Of a DNA stretch of 64,000 nt, positions 28,360 to 42,280 are shown in pieces. Location of the stretch: the NCBI GenBank assembly GCA_938048455.1, contig CALIUY010000016.1, forward strand, positions 140,796 to 204,795. The letters run 5' to 3'. Source of the stretch: an uncultured Desulfobacterales bacterium (GTDB lineage Bacteria > Desulfobacterota > Desulfobacteria > Desulfobacterales > SpSt-501). Each line of letters begins with the position of its first letter. The first letter of the stretch is position 1. Under the pieces are notes generated by a model that worked only from the letters and a program-made list of their open reading frames with translations, made no database searches and was not told where the DNA came from. The translations under genes were made by a program, and so were the position numbers.

Positions 28360-29526
28360 ATGAAAATCGCCGTCCTCGGCGCCCTCGGCCTGCAGGGCCG
28401 CGCGGCCCTCCGCGATCTCGCCGCCAGCCCCCGCGTGAGCGAAATCCTTTGCGCCGATGCCGACCTTTCCGGCTGGGAGTCGCTGCGGACGAAGCTCGAC
28501 GCCTCCCGCATCACCCCCCTGCGCATCGACGCCTCCTCGCGCGACGCTCTCGTCGGGCTGCTCCGCCGGGGGGTGGATGCGGCGATCGATCTTCTGCCGC
28601 TTTCCCTCATGGAAAACGCCTTCGAGGCGGCGATCGAGGCCCGAGTCCCGCTGGTCAGCACGAACTACGGCGCCCCCATCCGCCGCCTCGACGGCCGCGC
28701 CCGGCAAGCCGGCGTCAGCCTGATGCCCGAGTGCGGCCTCGACCCGGGAATCGATCTCGTGCTCTGCGGCGAAGCGGTGCGCCGCTTCGACGACTTGCGC
28801 GAAATCCAGTCCTATTGCGGCGGCATCCCGGAGCCCGCGGCCTGCACCCCCCCGCTCCGCTACAAGATCAGCTGGAATTTCGACATGGTGCTCCGCACGC
28901 AGAAGCGCCGTTCGGTCTTTCTCGTAAACGGCGAGCGGATCGAGGTGCCCGCCGAGCGGCAGCATGAAACCGATCTGATCCATACGGTCGCCTTTCCGGG
29001 GCTGGGGGAACTCGAGGCGGTGCCGAACGGCGATGCCGTCTTCTACGTGGAACTCCTCGGCCTCGGCGGACGGGTGCGCGACGCGGGTCGCTGGGCCCTG
29101 CGCTGGCCCGGCTGGTGCGCTTTCTGGCGTCCGCTCAAACGCCTGGGATTTCTCGCCGAGGAACCGATTCTCGGCCCGGACTGCCGCCTGACGCCCCATG
29201 AGGTGATGGTGCGGCTGCTCGCCCCGCAACTGCAGTATGCCGAGGGCGAAAAAGACCTCGTGGTCATGCTCAACCGCTTCTCGGGCTGGAAGGACGGCCG
29301 CGAGCGCACGCTGACGACGACGCTGCGGATCGAGCGCGATCTGGCTTCCGGTTTCTTCGCCATGAACCTAGGGGTAGGCATCCCGGCGAGCATCGTCGCC
29401 CAGATGCTCGCCGCACGCGAGATCGCCGCCCCCGGGATTCTCAACCCGGCACGCGACGTCCCGTACGCCCCGTTCATGGCCGAACTGGCCGCACGGGGCC
29501 TGGTCGTGAAGGAGTCCTTCAGCTGA
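28360..29526 (+). CDS. Saccharopine dehydrogenase-like NAD(P)-binding oxidoreductase
   Basis: MKIAVLGALGLQGRAALRDLAAS...AAIDLLPLSLMENAFEAAIEARVPLVSTNY...LMPECGLDPGIDLVL. Confidence 0.85.
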   Translation: MKIAVLGALGLQGRAALRDLAASPRVSEILCADADLSGWESLRTKLDASRITPLRIDASSRDALVGLLRRGVDAAIDLLPLSLMENAFEAAIEARVPLVSTNYGAPIRRLDGRARQAGVSLMPECGLDPGIDLVLCGEAVRRFDDLREIQSYCGGIPEPAACTPPLRYKISWNFDMVLRTQKRRSVFLVNGERIEVPAERQHETDLIHTVAFPGLGELEAVPNGDAVFYVELLGLGGRVRDAGRWALRWPGWCAFWRPLKRLGFLAEEPILGPDCRLTPHEVMVRLLAPQLQYAEGEKDLVVMLNRFSGWKDGRERTLTTTLRIERDLASGFFAMNLGVGIPASIVAQMLAAREIAAPGILNPARDVPYAPFMAELAARGLVVKESFS

Positions 29527-29561
29527 TTCGTCCCTCGAACCCGGAAAGGAGGAACCCGACG

Positions 29562-30350
29562 ATGAAGCCTTGGAAATGGTTGCCCGTTCTCGTGGCGGCC
29601 GTCGCGCTCACGGCGACGGCCTCGGCCGGAACCCTCGAGGAGATCAGCAAGCGCGGCGAGCTGCGGATCGCCTGCCAGACTCAGGGCCCGCCGTTCAGCT
29701 TCATCGACAAGAACGGCAAGCGGACCGGCAGTTCGGTCGAACTCGCCGAGCTCATGGCCCAGGAAATGGGCGTCAAGGCGAAATTCCTGGACTACGACTG
29801 GGACGGCCTGATCCCGGCGCTTCTTTCCAAGAAGGCCGACATCCTCGCCGCCGACATGACGCCCACTCTGAAGCGGGCCCTCAAGATCGCCTTCACCCGG
29901 CCGTTCATGTACACGGGCAGCGTCGTCTTCGTGAAAGCCGACAGTCCGATCCGCGAAATCGCCGACGCCAAGAAAGCGGGGTTGAAGGCCGCCGTGCTGC
30001 TGGGTTCCACCGGCGAGACCGATGCGAAAAAGCACTTCCCCCAGGCCGAGCTGAAGTCTTACAAGGGCGGAGGTCCGCTCTTGATCGATGCCGTGCTCCA
30101 GGGGCATGCCGATTTCGGCGTGAACGACTCCTCGGCCGTCATCGGCCAGATGGCGAATTTCCCGCCGAACAGCCTCCGCGTTCTTCCCGGAATGGTCTCG
30201 AAGCTGCCCCTCGCTTTCGCCGTGCGCTACGACTCGATGGACCTCCTCGAGTGGCTGAACCTCTTCTTTCTGCACATCGAGCTGGACGGCCGGCTGGAAA
30301 CGAACCTGAATTACTGGGTGAACAGCCTGGACTGGAAGAAAGACCACTGA
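29562..30350 (+). CDS. Amino-acid ABC transporter substrate-binding protein
   Basis: Signal peptide; GTLEEISKRGELRIACQTQGPPFSFIDKNGKRTGSSVELAELMAQEMGVKAKFLDYDWDGLIPALLSKKADILAADMT. Confidence 0.92.
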   Translation: MKPWKWLPVLVAAVALTATASAGTLEEISKRGELRIACQTQGPPFSFIDKNGKRTGSSVELAELMAQEMGVKAKFLDYDWDGLIPALLSKKADILAADMTPTLKRALKIAFTRPFMYTGSVVFVKADSPIREIADAKKAGLKAAVLLGSTGETDAKKHFPQAELKSYKGGGPLLIDAVLQGHADFGVNDSSAVIGQMANFPPNSLRVLPGMVSKLPLAFAVRYDSMDLLEWLNLFFLHIELDGRLETNLNYWVNSLDWKKDH

Positions 30351-30365
30351 ACCCGCCCCCCCCCC

Positions 30366-30409
30366 GGAACGGCGAGCGGGGTCTCCCCTTCAGGAACCCC
30401 GCCCGTTCC
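30366..30409. repeat. Inverted repeat/stem-loop between substrate-binding protein and permease genes
   Basis: GGAACGGCGAGCGGGGT ... ACCCCGCCCGTTCC, preceded by a C10 tract (30356-30365). Confidence 0.55.
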
Positions 30410-30450
30410 GCCGCGGCGGGCGGGGTCCGGATCGTCTCCGCAGCACGCCC

Positions 30451-31119
30451 ATGCTGGAAACGTTCAACATCCGCGTCATCCTCGAGTATCTGCCGCTTTA
30501 CGGCAGTTGCCTGCTGGCGACGCTGTGGCTTTCAGGGGCGGGGCTCGCCGGTTCGCTCGGGGTCGGCTGCGTGGCCTGTGCGCTGCGCACGAGCCGTTTC
30601 CGGATGCTTTCGCTTCCGGCGGCGGCCTACATCGAAAGCATCCGTTCGACCCCCCTGCTCGCCCAGCTCTACTTTCTCTATTTCGGGCTGCCCTCGCTCG
30701 GCGTTCCCGTGAGCGAGACCACGGTCGGGATTCTCGCGCTTACGCTGAACAGCGGGGCCTACATGGCGGAGATCATCCGCGGCGGCATTCAGTCGATCGC
30801 CCCCGGCCAGATCGAGGCCGCGATCTCCTCGGGCCTGAGCTATCTGCAGCGCATGCGGGCGGTCGTGCTGCCGCAGGCGATCGGGATCACGCTGCCGCCG
30901 ATGCTCGGCCAGGCGATCGTGCTGGTGAAGGACTCCGCACTTCTTTCGCTGATCTCGCTCATGGAGCTGACCCGCGCGGGACAGATTTTGACCTCGGAGC
31001 GTTTCATGCCGGCCGAGGGCTTTCTCACCTCGGCCGTCTTCTATCTGATGATCTATTCCGCACTCAAAACCCTCACCGTCTGGTCCCGCAAGCGCCTGAT
31101 CTACCTGCACACGGGATAG
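30451..31119 (+). CDS. Polar amino-acid ABC transporter permease
   Basis: YIESIRSTPLLAQLYFLYFGLP...LTLNSGAYMAEIIRGGIQSIAPGQIEAAISSGLSYLQRMRAVVLPQAI (EAA loop). Confidence 0.93.
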   Translation: MLETFNIRVILEYLPLYGSCLLATLWLSGAGLAGSLGVGCVACALRTSRFRMLSLPAAAYIESIRSTPLLAQLYFLYFGLPSLGVPVSETTVGILALTLNSGAYMAEIIRGGIQSIAPGQIEAAISSGLSYLQRMRAVVLPQAIGITLPPMLGQAIVLVKDSALLSLISLMELTRAGQILTSERFMPAEGFLTSAVFYLMIYSALKTLTVWSRKRLIYLHTG

Positions 31120-31159
31120 CCGGCGGCCCGGGCCTGCCGCCGCGAAGGACGAGGGTCCG

Positions 31160-31825
31160 ATGTGGGGAGTCTATCTCGAACAGCTGCTGCAGAGTCTGCC
31201 CTTTTTTCTCCAAGGGCTGTGGATGACGATCGCCGTCTCCGGGTTGAGCCTCATGGCGGGAACCGCGGTCGGCTTTCTCTGGGGCATCCTGCGCAGCTCG
31301 CGCCGCCGGGTAGCCAAGGCTCTGATCGGCGCCTGGGTGGACGTGATCCGCGGCACACCGTTTCTGGTCCAGATCTTCGTCCTTTTTTTTATCCTGCCCG
31401 AGTTCGGCGTGCACCTGGAGGCCTTTCCGGCGGCAGTGCTCGCCCTCTCCAACCTGGCAGCCTGTTTCATCTGCGAAATCGTCTCCGCGGGGATCGAGTC
31501 CGTGCCCCACGGCCAGCGGGAGGCGGCCGTCGCCTCGGGGCTGAACGGCTACCAGCAGCTGCGCCACGTCATCCTGCCGCAGGCTCTCCGGGTGATGCTT
31601 CCTCCCCTGGTGGGGCAGTACGTGCTGCTGATCAAGGACTCCTCGGTGGTCTCGGCCATCGGGGTCGTGGACGTGACCCGGGTCGGATGGCTGACGGTGC
31701 AGCGCATTCCACAGGGAATTCTGGTTTTCGGGCTGGTGGGGCTGCTTTACTTCGCGATCTGCTACCCGCTGATCCAGCTTTCCAATGCGCTCGAAAAGCG
31801 CCTGGGGCGCTCCGCGCGGCGTTGA
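31160..31825 (+). CDS. Polar amino-acid ABC transporter permease
   Basis: [22 protein letters not shown]...[48 protein letters not shown]. Confidence 0.93.
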   Translation: MWGVYLEQLLQSLPFFLQGLWMTIAVSGLSLMAGTAVGFLWGILRSSRRRVAKALIGAWVDVIRGTPFLVQIFVLFFILPEFGVHLEAFPAAVLALSNLAACFICEIVSAGIESVPHGQREAAVASGLNGYQQLRHVILPQALRVMLPPLVGQYVLLIKDSSVVSAIGVVDVTRVGWLTVQRIPQGILVFGLVGLLYFAICYPLIQLSNALEKRLGRSARR

Positions 31826-31832
31826 GGCGGTC

Positions 31833-32561
<729 letters not shown>

Positions 32562-32587
32562 GTCTTCGGCTGCGGCGTTGCGGCGCT

Positions 32588-33592
32588 CTACACCGGCCGG
32601 AGAAATTCCCAGCGGACGTAGCTCGAGGACGCCAGCCGGGAAAGGGCGGGATAGCCCAACCGGAAGGACAGCCGGTCACCGGGCCGCGCCGGCCCGGGCA
32701 GGCGGACCAGCAGATGATCGCTCGAGGCCTCGCGGACGGCGACCCCGTTTTGCAGGGGAAACAGGAAGCGCGGTTCGACCTCGATCGTTCCCAAAGCCAG
32801 GATCGCTTCCGGAGGGCTGCCGGACTTGACTTCGATCACCTCGGCCTCGAGGCGGAAGGTGTCGCGCTCGTAGCCCGGCAGGGTGACCGGCTCGAGGGAA
32901 GAGGAGAAGCCGAGCAGGATCGCCGTCCCGATGCGCAGGTGGTTGACCCCGGGGTTGGGATGACCGTCCACGGCCAGCAGCTGGAAGACGTTGGAGGCGC
33001 CGCCCGAGACCACGGCGAGCGGCTCATCGCTTTCGGCCGCCACGCGGCGGGCGAGGCCGCAGAGCGTCTCGAGCCCTTCGCGCCGCAGCTCGGGGCTGCT
33101 CGTCATGGGAAAATAGGCCCCCAGCCCCAGGAAACGGATGCCGGAGAGCGAGGCGATGCGGCGCGCCGCCGCCGGTACCCGCTCGGGGGGAAGGCCCTCC
33201 CGCCCCGTGTGCAGGTCGACCATGAGGATCACGCCGTGGGTGCGGCCGCGCATGCGGGCCTCAATCGCGAGCGCCTCGACGACCTCGACCACGGTCTGAA
33301 GGCTCGCATCGGCCAGCTCCACGGTGGGCGCCGCATCCGCCGGGGCCGAGGAACGGATGAGCAGCAGCGGGGCCCGGATGCCGGAGGCGCGGAGCCGCTC
33401 GAGGTGCTCCAAACGCGAGTCGGCCAAGGTCTCAACACCGCCGGCCAGAAGCGCACGGGCGACCTCCGGATGACCGGCCACCCCTTTGGTCACGGCGGCC
33501 ACCGTGCAGCCGGCGCGGCGGGCGAGTTCGACGGTGCGCGAAGCGTTGCGGCTGATGGCTGAAGGATCCACGAACAAACGGACGGAAGACAT
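32588..33592 (-). CDS. Alanine/ornithine racemase-family PLP-dependent enzyme
   Basis: LFVDPSAISRNASRTVELARRAGCTVAAVTKGVAGHPEVARALLAGGVETLADSRLEHLERLR...GVILMVDLHTGREGL. Confidence 0.82.
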   Translation of the reverse strand: MSSVRLFVDPSAISRNASRTVELARRAGCTVAAVTKGVAGHPEVARALLAGGVETLADSRLEHLERLRASGIRAPLLLIRSSAPADAAPTVELADASLQTVVEVVEALAIEARMRGRTHGVILMVDLHTGREGLPPERVPAAARRIASLSGIRFLGLGAYFPMTSSPELRREGLETLCGLARRVAAESDEPLAVVSGGASNVFQLLAVDGHPNPGVNHLRIGTAILLGFSSSLEPVTLPGYERDTFRLEAEVIEVKSGSPPEAILALGTIEVEPRFLFPLQNGVAVREASSDHLLVRLPGPARPGDRLSFRLGYPALSRLASSSYVRWEFLRPV

Positions 33593-34376
33593 GGGCGGGC
33601 CTTTCCCGGACGGTTCGGATAGCTCCAGTATACCAGAGGAATTGCTGCGGCAACAGTCCGCCGCGGTGGAGGGACCGTTTCACCGCGCGGCGATTCTTTT
33701 CGAAAACCAGGATCTGATCGCGCTCGACAAACCGGAAAAGCTCGCCTCCATCCCCGAGCGCAACCCCCGGAAACCTTCGCTGCTGCAGCTGCTCAACGAA
33801 CGATTCGGCCGCCGCATGTATGTAGTCCACCGGCTGGACAAGGAGGTGAGCGGGGTGATTCTCTTCGCCAAGACTCCGGCCGCGCACCGCCATCTCTGTC
33901 TGCTTTTCGAAAAGCGGCGCGTAGGAAAGACTTACGTCGCGTTGGTCCACGGATGGATGGATGCTTCCCGCGGGACGATCGATCTTCCGCTGCGCCGTTT
34001 CGGATCCGGACGTATGGGGGTGGACGAAGCCGCCGGCAAACCCTGCCGCACCGACTATGCGGTCCGCGGCCGGATCGGCGGTTTCACCGCGCTGGAGGTC
34101 TACCCGCACACCGGGCGCAAGCACCAGATCCGCGCCCATCTTTTCCGCCTGGGGCATCCCGTGGCCGGGGACCGCCTGTACGGCGACCGCGCGGAGCAGG
34201 CGGCCTTTCCCCGACTCATGCTCCATGCCTGGAAAATCGAGTTCGAGAGCCCTTCCGGAGAGCCTCTGCAGATCGAATCCCCGCTGCCGCCTTCCTATAC
34301 GAAAATCCTCTCTTCGCTGCCGCGGCAGGATCCGACGTCGGCCCCGGCTCAAGGGCTTGCGCCTTCCGACCGATAA
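33591..34376 (+). CDS. RluA-family pseudouridine synthase
   Basis: ILFENQDLIALDKPEKLASIP...MYVVHRLDKEVSGVILFAKTPAAHRHLCLLFEKRRVGKTYVALVHG...GRKHQIRAHLFRLGHPVAGDRLYG; start set at 33591. Confidence 0.9.
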   Translation: MGGPFPDGSDSSSIPEELLRQQSAAVEGPFHRAAILFENQDLIALDKPEKLASIPERNPRKPSLLQLLNERFGRRMYVVHRLDKEVSGVILFAKTPAAHRHLCLLFEKRRVGKTYVALVHGWMDASRGTIDLPLRRFGSGRMGVDEAAGKPCRTDYAVRGRIGGFTALEVYPHTGRKHQIRAHLFRLGHPVAGDRLYGDRAEQAAFPRLMLHAWKIEFESPSGEPLQIESPLPPSYTKILSSLPRQDPTSAPAQGLAPSDR

Positions 34377-34416
34377 CCCGGGACAGGAAGCCATCCCGCA
34401 GGAGGACCGAAAGCCG

Positions 34417-34656
34417 GTGAAGTCCCTCGAGCCGCCGGCCCCGGCCGAACGTCGGGTACTCGCCGACCGCCGGAAAACCCGCAGCGCAACACCGACGGTG
34501 CTCGACACCCGCGAGGCCTGCCGCTACTTACGCATCTCGCGGCCCACCTTTCTCAAGCTCGTGGCCGCCGGGCGCATCCGGGCGCGCAAGGTGGGCCGGG
34601 GCTGGCGGGTGCTGCTGAGCGAACTGGAGCGATTCCTGATCGACCCCGAGCGCTGA
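34417..34656 (+). CDS. Small helix-turn-helix (excisionase/MerR-type) DNA-binding protein
   Basis: GTG start with upstream GGAGG; TVLDTREACRYLRISRPTFLKLVAAGRIRARKVGRGWRVLLSELERFL. Confidence 0.72.
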   Translation: MKSLEPPAPAERRVLADRRKTRSATPTVLDTREACRYLRISRPTFLKLVAAGRIRARKVGRGWRVLLSELERFLIDPER

Positions 34657-34725
34657 TTGCCTCCCTTTACATCCCCCGCAAGCCGTGCGATTTTGAGTGG
34701 AGGATTTCCCCGAAAGGAGTCCCCC

Positions 34726-35802
34726 ATGGACGAGGTGTACCTGCGGCTGCGCGAACACCTGGACCGTCTCCCCGGCGGTTTCCCCCCCACGGCGAGCGGG
34801 GTCGAGCTGCGCATCCTCCGGCGCCTCTTCCGCCCGGAAGAGGCCGAGCTCGCCCTGCATGTGAGCCTGAATCTCGAAACCGCCGAAGAGATCGGCCGGC
34901 GGGCGGGGCTCGACCCGGATGCCGCCGCCGAGCGGCTGCGCGCTCTGGCGCGCAAAGGGTTGATCTTTTCCATCGAGACCCCCGGCCGCCCCGAGGTCTT
35001 CATGGCCGCCCAGTTCGTGATCGGGATCTGGGAATACCACGTGAACGATCTCGACCCCGAACTCATCCGGGACATGGACGAATACATCCCGGTGCTTGCG
35101 CCGTCGGCCTTCGGTGCCCTGCCCCAGCTGCGCACCATTCCCGTCGGCCGCAGCCTCCACCCCGGCCTGGAGGTCATGGCTTACGAACAGGCCGAGGAGC
35201 TCGTCCGCGGGCAGAAGCGCTTTCTCGTCGCCCCCTGTATCTGCCGCCGGGAACACCGGATCAAGGGCGAGGGCTGCGACCGCCTGATGGAGGCCTGCCT
35301 GATTTTCGGCTGGGGGGCGGAGTTCTATGCGCGCAACGGTCTCGGCCGTTTCATCAGCCTGGAGGAGACCCTCGCCATCCTGCGAACGGCCGAAGAGCAG
35401 GGGCTGGTCATCCAACCGAGCAACTGCCGCGAAATCGTGAACATCTGCCTGTGTTGCGGAGACTGCTGTCAGATTCTCAAGCACCTGAAACGCCTGCCGC
35501 AGCCGGGACGGGTGGCCTCCTCGGCCTTTGTCGCCTCGGTGGACGAAAACCGCTGCACGGGTTGCGGCACCTGCGGCGGGCGCTGCCCGATGGAAGCGAT
35601 CGGCCTGCACGAAGAGGCCCTCCGCTTCGATCCCGACCGTTGCATCGGCTGTGGGCTCTGCGTGAGCACCTGCCCCGGGGAGGCGCTGCGCCTGGTGCGC
35701 CGGCCCGCCGCGAGCGTACCTCCCGTACCGAAAGACATGCGCGAGGCGTTTCTTCTGCGCACGAAGATGCGCCTGGCCCGGCGCGGAAATCCACCGCTCT
35801 GA
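34726..35802 (+). CDS. 4Fe-4S dicluster ferredoxin-type protein
   Basis: C-terminal CTGCGTCGGRCPMEAI and CIGCGLCVSTCPGEAL; additional Cys motifs CICRREHR and CLCCGDCC. Confidence 0.85.
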   Translation: MDEVYLRLREHLDRLPGGFPPTASGVELRILRRLFRPEEAELALHVSLNLETAEEIGRRAGLDPDAAAERLRALARKGLIFSIETPGRPEVFMAAQFVIGIWEYHVNDLDPELIRDMDEYIPVLAPSAFGALPQLRTIPVGRSLHPGLEVMAYEQAEELVRGQKRFLVAPCICRREHRIKGEGCDRLMEACLIFGWGAEFYARNGLGRFISLEETLAILRTAEEQGLVIQPSNCREIVNICLCCGDCCQILKHLKRLPQPGRVASSAFVASVDENRCTGCGTCGGRCPMEAIGLHEEALRFDPDRCIGCGLCVSTCPGEALRLVRRPAASVPPVPKDMREAFLLRTKMRLARRGNPPL

Positions 35803-35821
35803 AACCCCGACCGAGGCTCGG

Positions 35822-36487
35822 TCAGGGCTGAAAAAGCCCGCGGGGATCGGCGCCGAGGAGCCCGGCGCGGAAGCTTCGCTCATCGACGGGGGAAAGCCGC
35901 TGTTCCATCCGGGCATCGATCAACCGCACCCTGCGGATTTGGTCCGTCCGACGGGCGATCTCCTCCATCGCCGCATCGTTCTCCGTCCAGTGCAATCGAT
36001 CGAAGCCCGTGAGCGCCAGCGGCCCGGTATAGCCCCGAAGCGTCTTTTCGCGCGCCACGTTGTAATAGAACTCGAAGTAGGACATCGCGAGCTCGCGCAG
36101 GCTGCGGTAGACGGGCTCGCGATAGCGCAGGCCGACGAAATTCGACTTGGCGACCGCACCCCAGCATCCTTCGACTTGGAACAGCGCCAGCAGGTGCTCG
36201 TCGTCGCGCCCATCGGCGAACAGATCGAGAATCCGGGGCGGATGGCCGATCCGTCGCAACGCGGCGGCGGCGAAGACCGCACCGTCGAAGCAGTGGGCGG
36301 TTCGGTCGCGCAGAACGCGCCGCGGAGAGCGGTAGAAATCGTCCGTGCTGTAGGGGAGCGTATCGAGAAAGCGCTGCACGGCCGCGGGGGAATCGAGCCG
36401 AAACCCCAGGCGGCGCTCGGCGGCGGAGAGCTCCCGCTGGAAATCGTCCCCGGCGGCGCTGGAGCGGGGAGAGTCGTTTCGTTTCAT
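35822..36487 (-). CDS. Transglutaminase-like cysteine protein
   Basis: RTAHCFDGAVFAAAALRRIGHPPRILDLFA (Cys with downstream D/E/H) and 4-nt ATGA overlap with the upstream gene. Confidence 0.55.
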   Translation of the reverse strand: MKRNDSPRSSAAGDDFQRELSAAERRLGFRLDSPAAVQRFLDTLPYSTDDFYRSPRRVLRDRTAHCFDGAVFAAAALRRIGHPPRILDLFADGRDDEHLLALFQVEGCWGAVAKSNFVGLRYREPVYRSLRELAMSYFEFYYNVAREKTLRGYTGPLALTGFDRLHWTENDAAMEEIARRTDQIRRVRLIDARMEQRLSPVDERSFRAGLLGADPRGLFQP

Positions 36488-37092
36488 GGGCCCCCCGTCC
36501 AGCCGTCGATGTCGAGGCGGAAACTGAAGGTCCAAACCCCCAGCGGGGTGATCCCGAGATCGAATCCCAGACGCTTCCAGGAAAAGCCGGCGAACGCGGC
36601 GATGAAGGCCGTCACCCCCCCGATGTTCGGAAGCTCCGGGTCGTAGCCGCTCATGAGCCCCGCCTTGTAGCCGAGGTCGAAGCGCAGATCTTGGGCCAGG
36701 TCGCGGGAGTAAACCTCGCGGGCCAGACCTCCGAAAAAGGAGCGGCGGTGGTGGCTGTTGATGAAGGTCCCCGCGGTCCATCCGGCGAGCTGCAGGCCGA
36801 GGATGTGATTCTCCTCGTTGTTCTTTCCTTTCCCCAGCAGTTCGCCGCTTCCGTCCATGTGCAGGCTCCACATGCCGAGGAGCAGCGCATCGCGCGCCGA
36901 GCGTCCCCAGAGCACACGGAGCATCCCGGGTGCATCGTCCCCTCGCTCCGCCTGCGGTTCCTCGCTGGACCCGGGTTCTCCGAAAGGTCGGTCACTGCCG
37001 CAGAGCGCTTGCGGCGGATGGAGCGCCGCCGCGGCCAGGAGCAACAAGGCGATCATCGAAGAGCGAAGGCTTACGGCCGATCTTCGCGGCAT
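36484..37092 (-). CDS. Secreted protein, possible small outer-membrane beta-barrel
   Basis: Signal peptide MPRRSAVSLRSSMIALLLLAAAALHPPQALC; alternating hydrophobic strands, GTFINSHHRRSFFGGLAREVYSRD...LDIDGW ending. Confidence 0.5.
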   Translation of the reverse strand: MPRRSAVSLRSSMIALLLLAAAALHPPQALCGSDRPFGEPGSSEEPQAERGDDAPGMLRVLWGRSARDALLLGMWSLHMDGSGELLGKGKNNEENHILGLQLAGWTAGTFINSHHRRSFFGGLAREVYSRDLAQDLRFDLGYKAGLMSGYDPELPNIGGVTAFIAAFAGFSWKRLGFDLGITPLGVWTFSFRLDIDGWTGGP

Positions 37093-37421
37093 CAGTCCAC
37101 GATGAAGAGCCGGCAGCCCGAGCGCGTGCGGGATCGGTGCGGTTCTTCTCCGTCGGCGACCTGGTAGCTCATGCCCGGGCCGAGCCGAAATCGCCGGCCG
37201 TCGGCAAGCTCGGTTTCCAGCTCTCCTTCAAGGACCAACAGAACGTGCCCTTTCGTGCACCAGTGATCGGCCTCGTATCCCGGGGAATAATCAACCATGC
37301 GCACGCGGATCTCCCCGAACTGTCGCGTTCTCCAAAGGGCCTCACCGTTCAGACCGGGGTGAAGGGTCGGCTCGATCTTCATCCAATCCACCGTCTGAAA
37401 AGGGATCGCTTGCATCTTCAC
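37092..37421 (-). CDS. DHCW-motif-type cupin-fold protein
   Basis: VRMVDYSPGYEADHWCTKGHVLLVLEGELETELADGRRFRLGPGMSYQV. Confidence 0.78.
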   Translation of the reverse strand: MKMQAIPFQTVDWMKIEPTLHPGLNGEALWRTRQFGEIRVRMVDYSPGYEADHWCTKGHVLLVLEGELETELADGRRFRLGPGMSYQVADGEEPHRSRTRSGCRLFIVD

Positions 37422-37591
37422 GTCGGCACCCCCCCGCGGGGCATGAAGTTGATCCGTCTATAGAGCAGAACCCTCTCTTTGAAAAGCGTTGTCTTGGAGC
37501 GGCCGCCGGGCTTGCCAGGAGCCCGATTCGGAAATAAGCTGTTCGCGTAAATGCAACGCGGGCCGCCCTTCGGCCCGGAGGAAGGCACAGG

Positions 37592-38473
37592 ATGGAACCC
37601 ATTCGCCTGCCGCGGATGGACTGCGCCCGGGTGTGCCGGGAGATCGGCGACTTCGTTCTCGAGCGCGTCCGGCGCACGAAAAGCTCAGGATGCGTGATCG
37701 GCCTTTCCGGGGGCGTGGACTCGAGCACCACCGCCGCTCTGATCCGGCGTGCCTTCGAGCGCCCGGAGGGGCGGGGGTTGGAACTCGTGGGCTATGTTCT
37801 GCCTACCCGCCTCAACCGTGAAGAAGACGCGCGCGACGCCGTCGAGGTGGCGGAGCTGCTCGGGCTGCGGCATGAAATCGTGCCGCTGGAGATGGCGGTG
37901 GAGGGATTCCGCTCGACCAACCCCGAGGCCTTCGCCGTTCCTTTTCATCTCGGAAACCTGATCAGCCGAGTGCGCGCCAACGTGCTCTCGACCAAAGCGG
38001 CGACCGAAAACAAACTCGTCGCCGGAACCGGGAATCGGGACGAGGATTTCGGTATCGGCTACTACACGCTCTTCGGCGACGGGGCGGTCCACATGAGCCC
38101 GATCGGAGGTTTGAGCAAGCGTCTGGTGCGCGAAATGGGAAGGTTTCTCGGTCTTCCGGAACGGATCGTCCAGCGCGTGCCGACGGCGGGGCTGGAGCCG
38201 GAGCAGACCGACTTCAAGGATCTGGGCTATGACTACGATCTGGTCGAGTTGGTTGTGGAAGGCTTTCGCCAGGGAATTCAAAAGTTAAGCGAACACCCGC
38301 AGGTGCGGCCGCTCGCCGAGGAACAAATCGCCTCCTACCGCGAACGATTCGGAACTGAAAAATTTACGAATGTCGCCGCCCTGGTCGAGGACATTCTGCG
38401 GCGCCATGAAGCGGCGCGCGGCAAGCTCGAAATCCTTCATCCGCCAGCTCCGGAAATCACGCTCGCCTACTGA
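37592..38473 (+). CDS. nadE: NH3-dependent NAD+ synthetase
   Basis: GCVIGLSGGVDSSTTAALIRRAF...NLISRVRANVLSTKAATENKLVAGTGNRDEDFGIGYYTLFGDGAVHMSPIGGLSK. Confidence 0.94.
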   Translation: MEPIRLPRMDCARVCREIGDFVLERVRRTKSSGCVIGLSGGVDSSTTAALIRRAFERPEGRGLELVGYVLPTRLNREEDARDAVEVAELLGLRHEIVPLEMAVEGFRSTNPEAFAVPFHLGNLISRVRANVLSTKAATENKLVAGTGNRDEDFGIGYYTLFGDGAVHMSPIGGLSKRLVREMGRFLGLPERIVQRVPTAGLEPEQTDFKDLGYDYDLVELVVEGFRQGIQKLSEHPQVRPLAEEQIASYRERFGTEKFTNVAALVEDILRRHEAARGKLEILHPPAPEITLAY

Positions 38474-38527
38474 TGCCTGCCCGAGGCTGAACCCCGCAAT
38501 CCGCCTCCGAGCCGGAGCCGCGGCGCA

Positions 38528-42123
<3,596 letters not shown>

Positions 42124-42280
42124 TGTTGTTCTCCCGAATTTAAGATAAAGACTGATAAGGACTGTTGAAAAGTTGAAAACTGTTTTAAAATTATGAAATA
42201 ATTATAAAAAACATATACTTCGGCCGTGCGGAAATCCGGAGATTGTAAAGCGCTGAAGTCCATTTTTAATCCATCACCGC

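Noticed and set aside
35035-35048. TACCACGTGAACG as a third parS site
   Set aside because: Only the core CCACGTG matches; flanks diverge and it lies inside the 4Fe-4S protein CDS.
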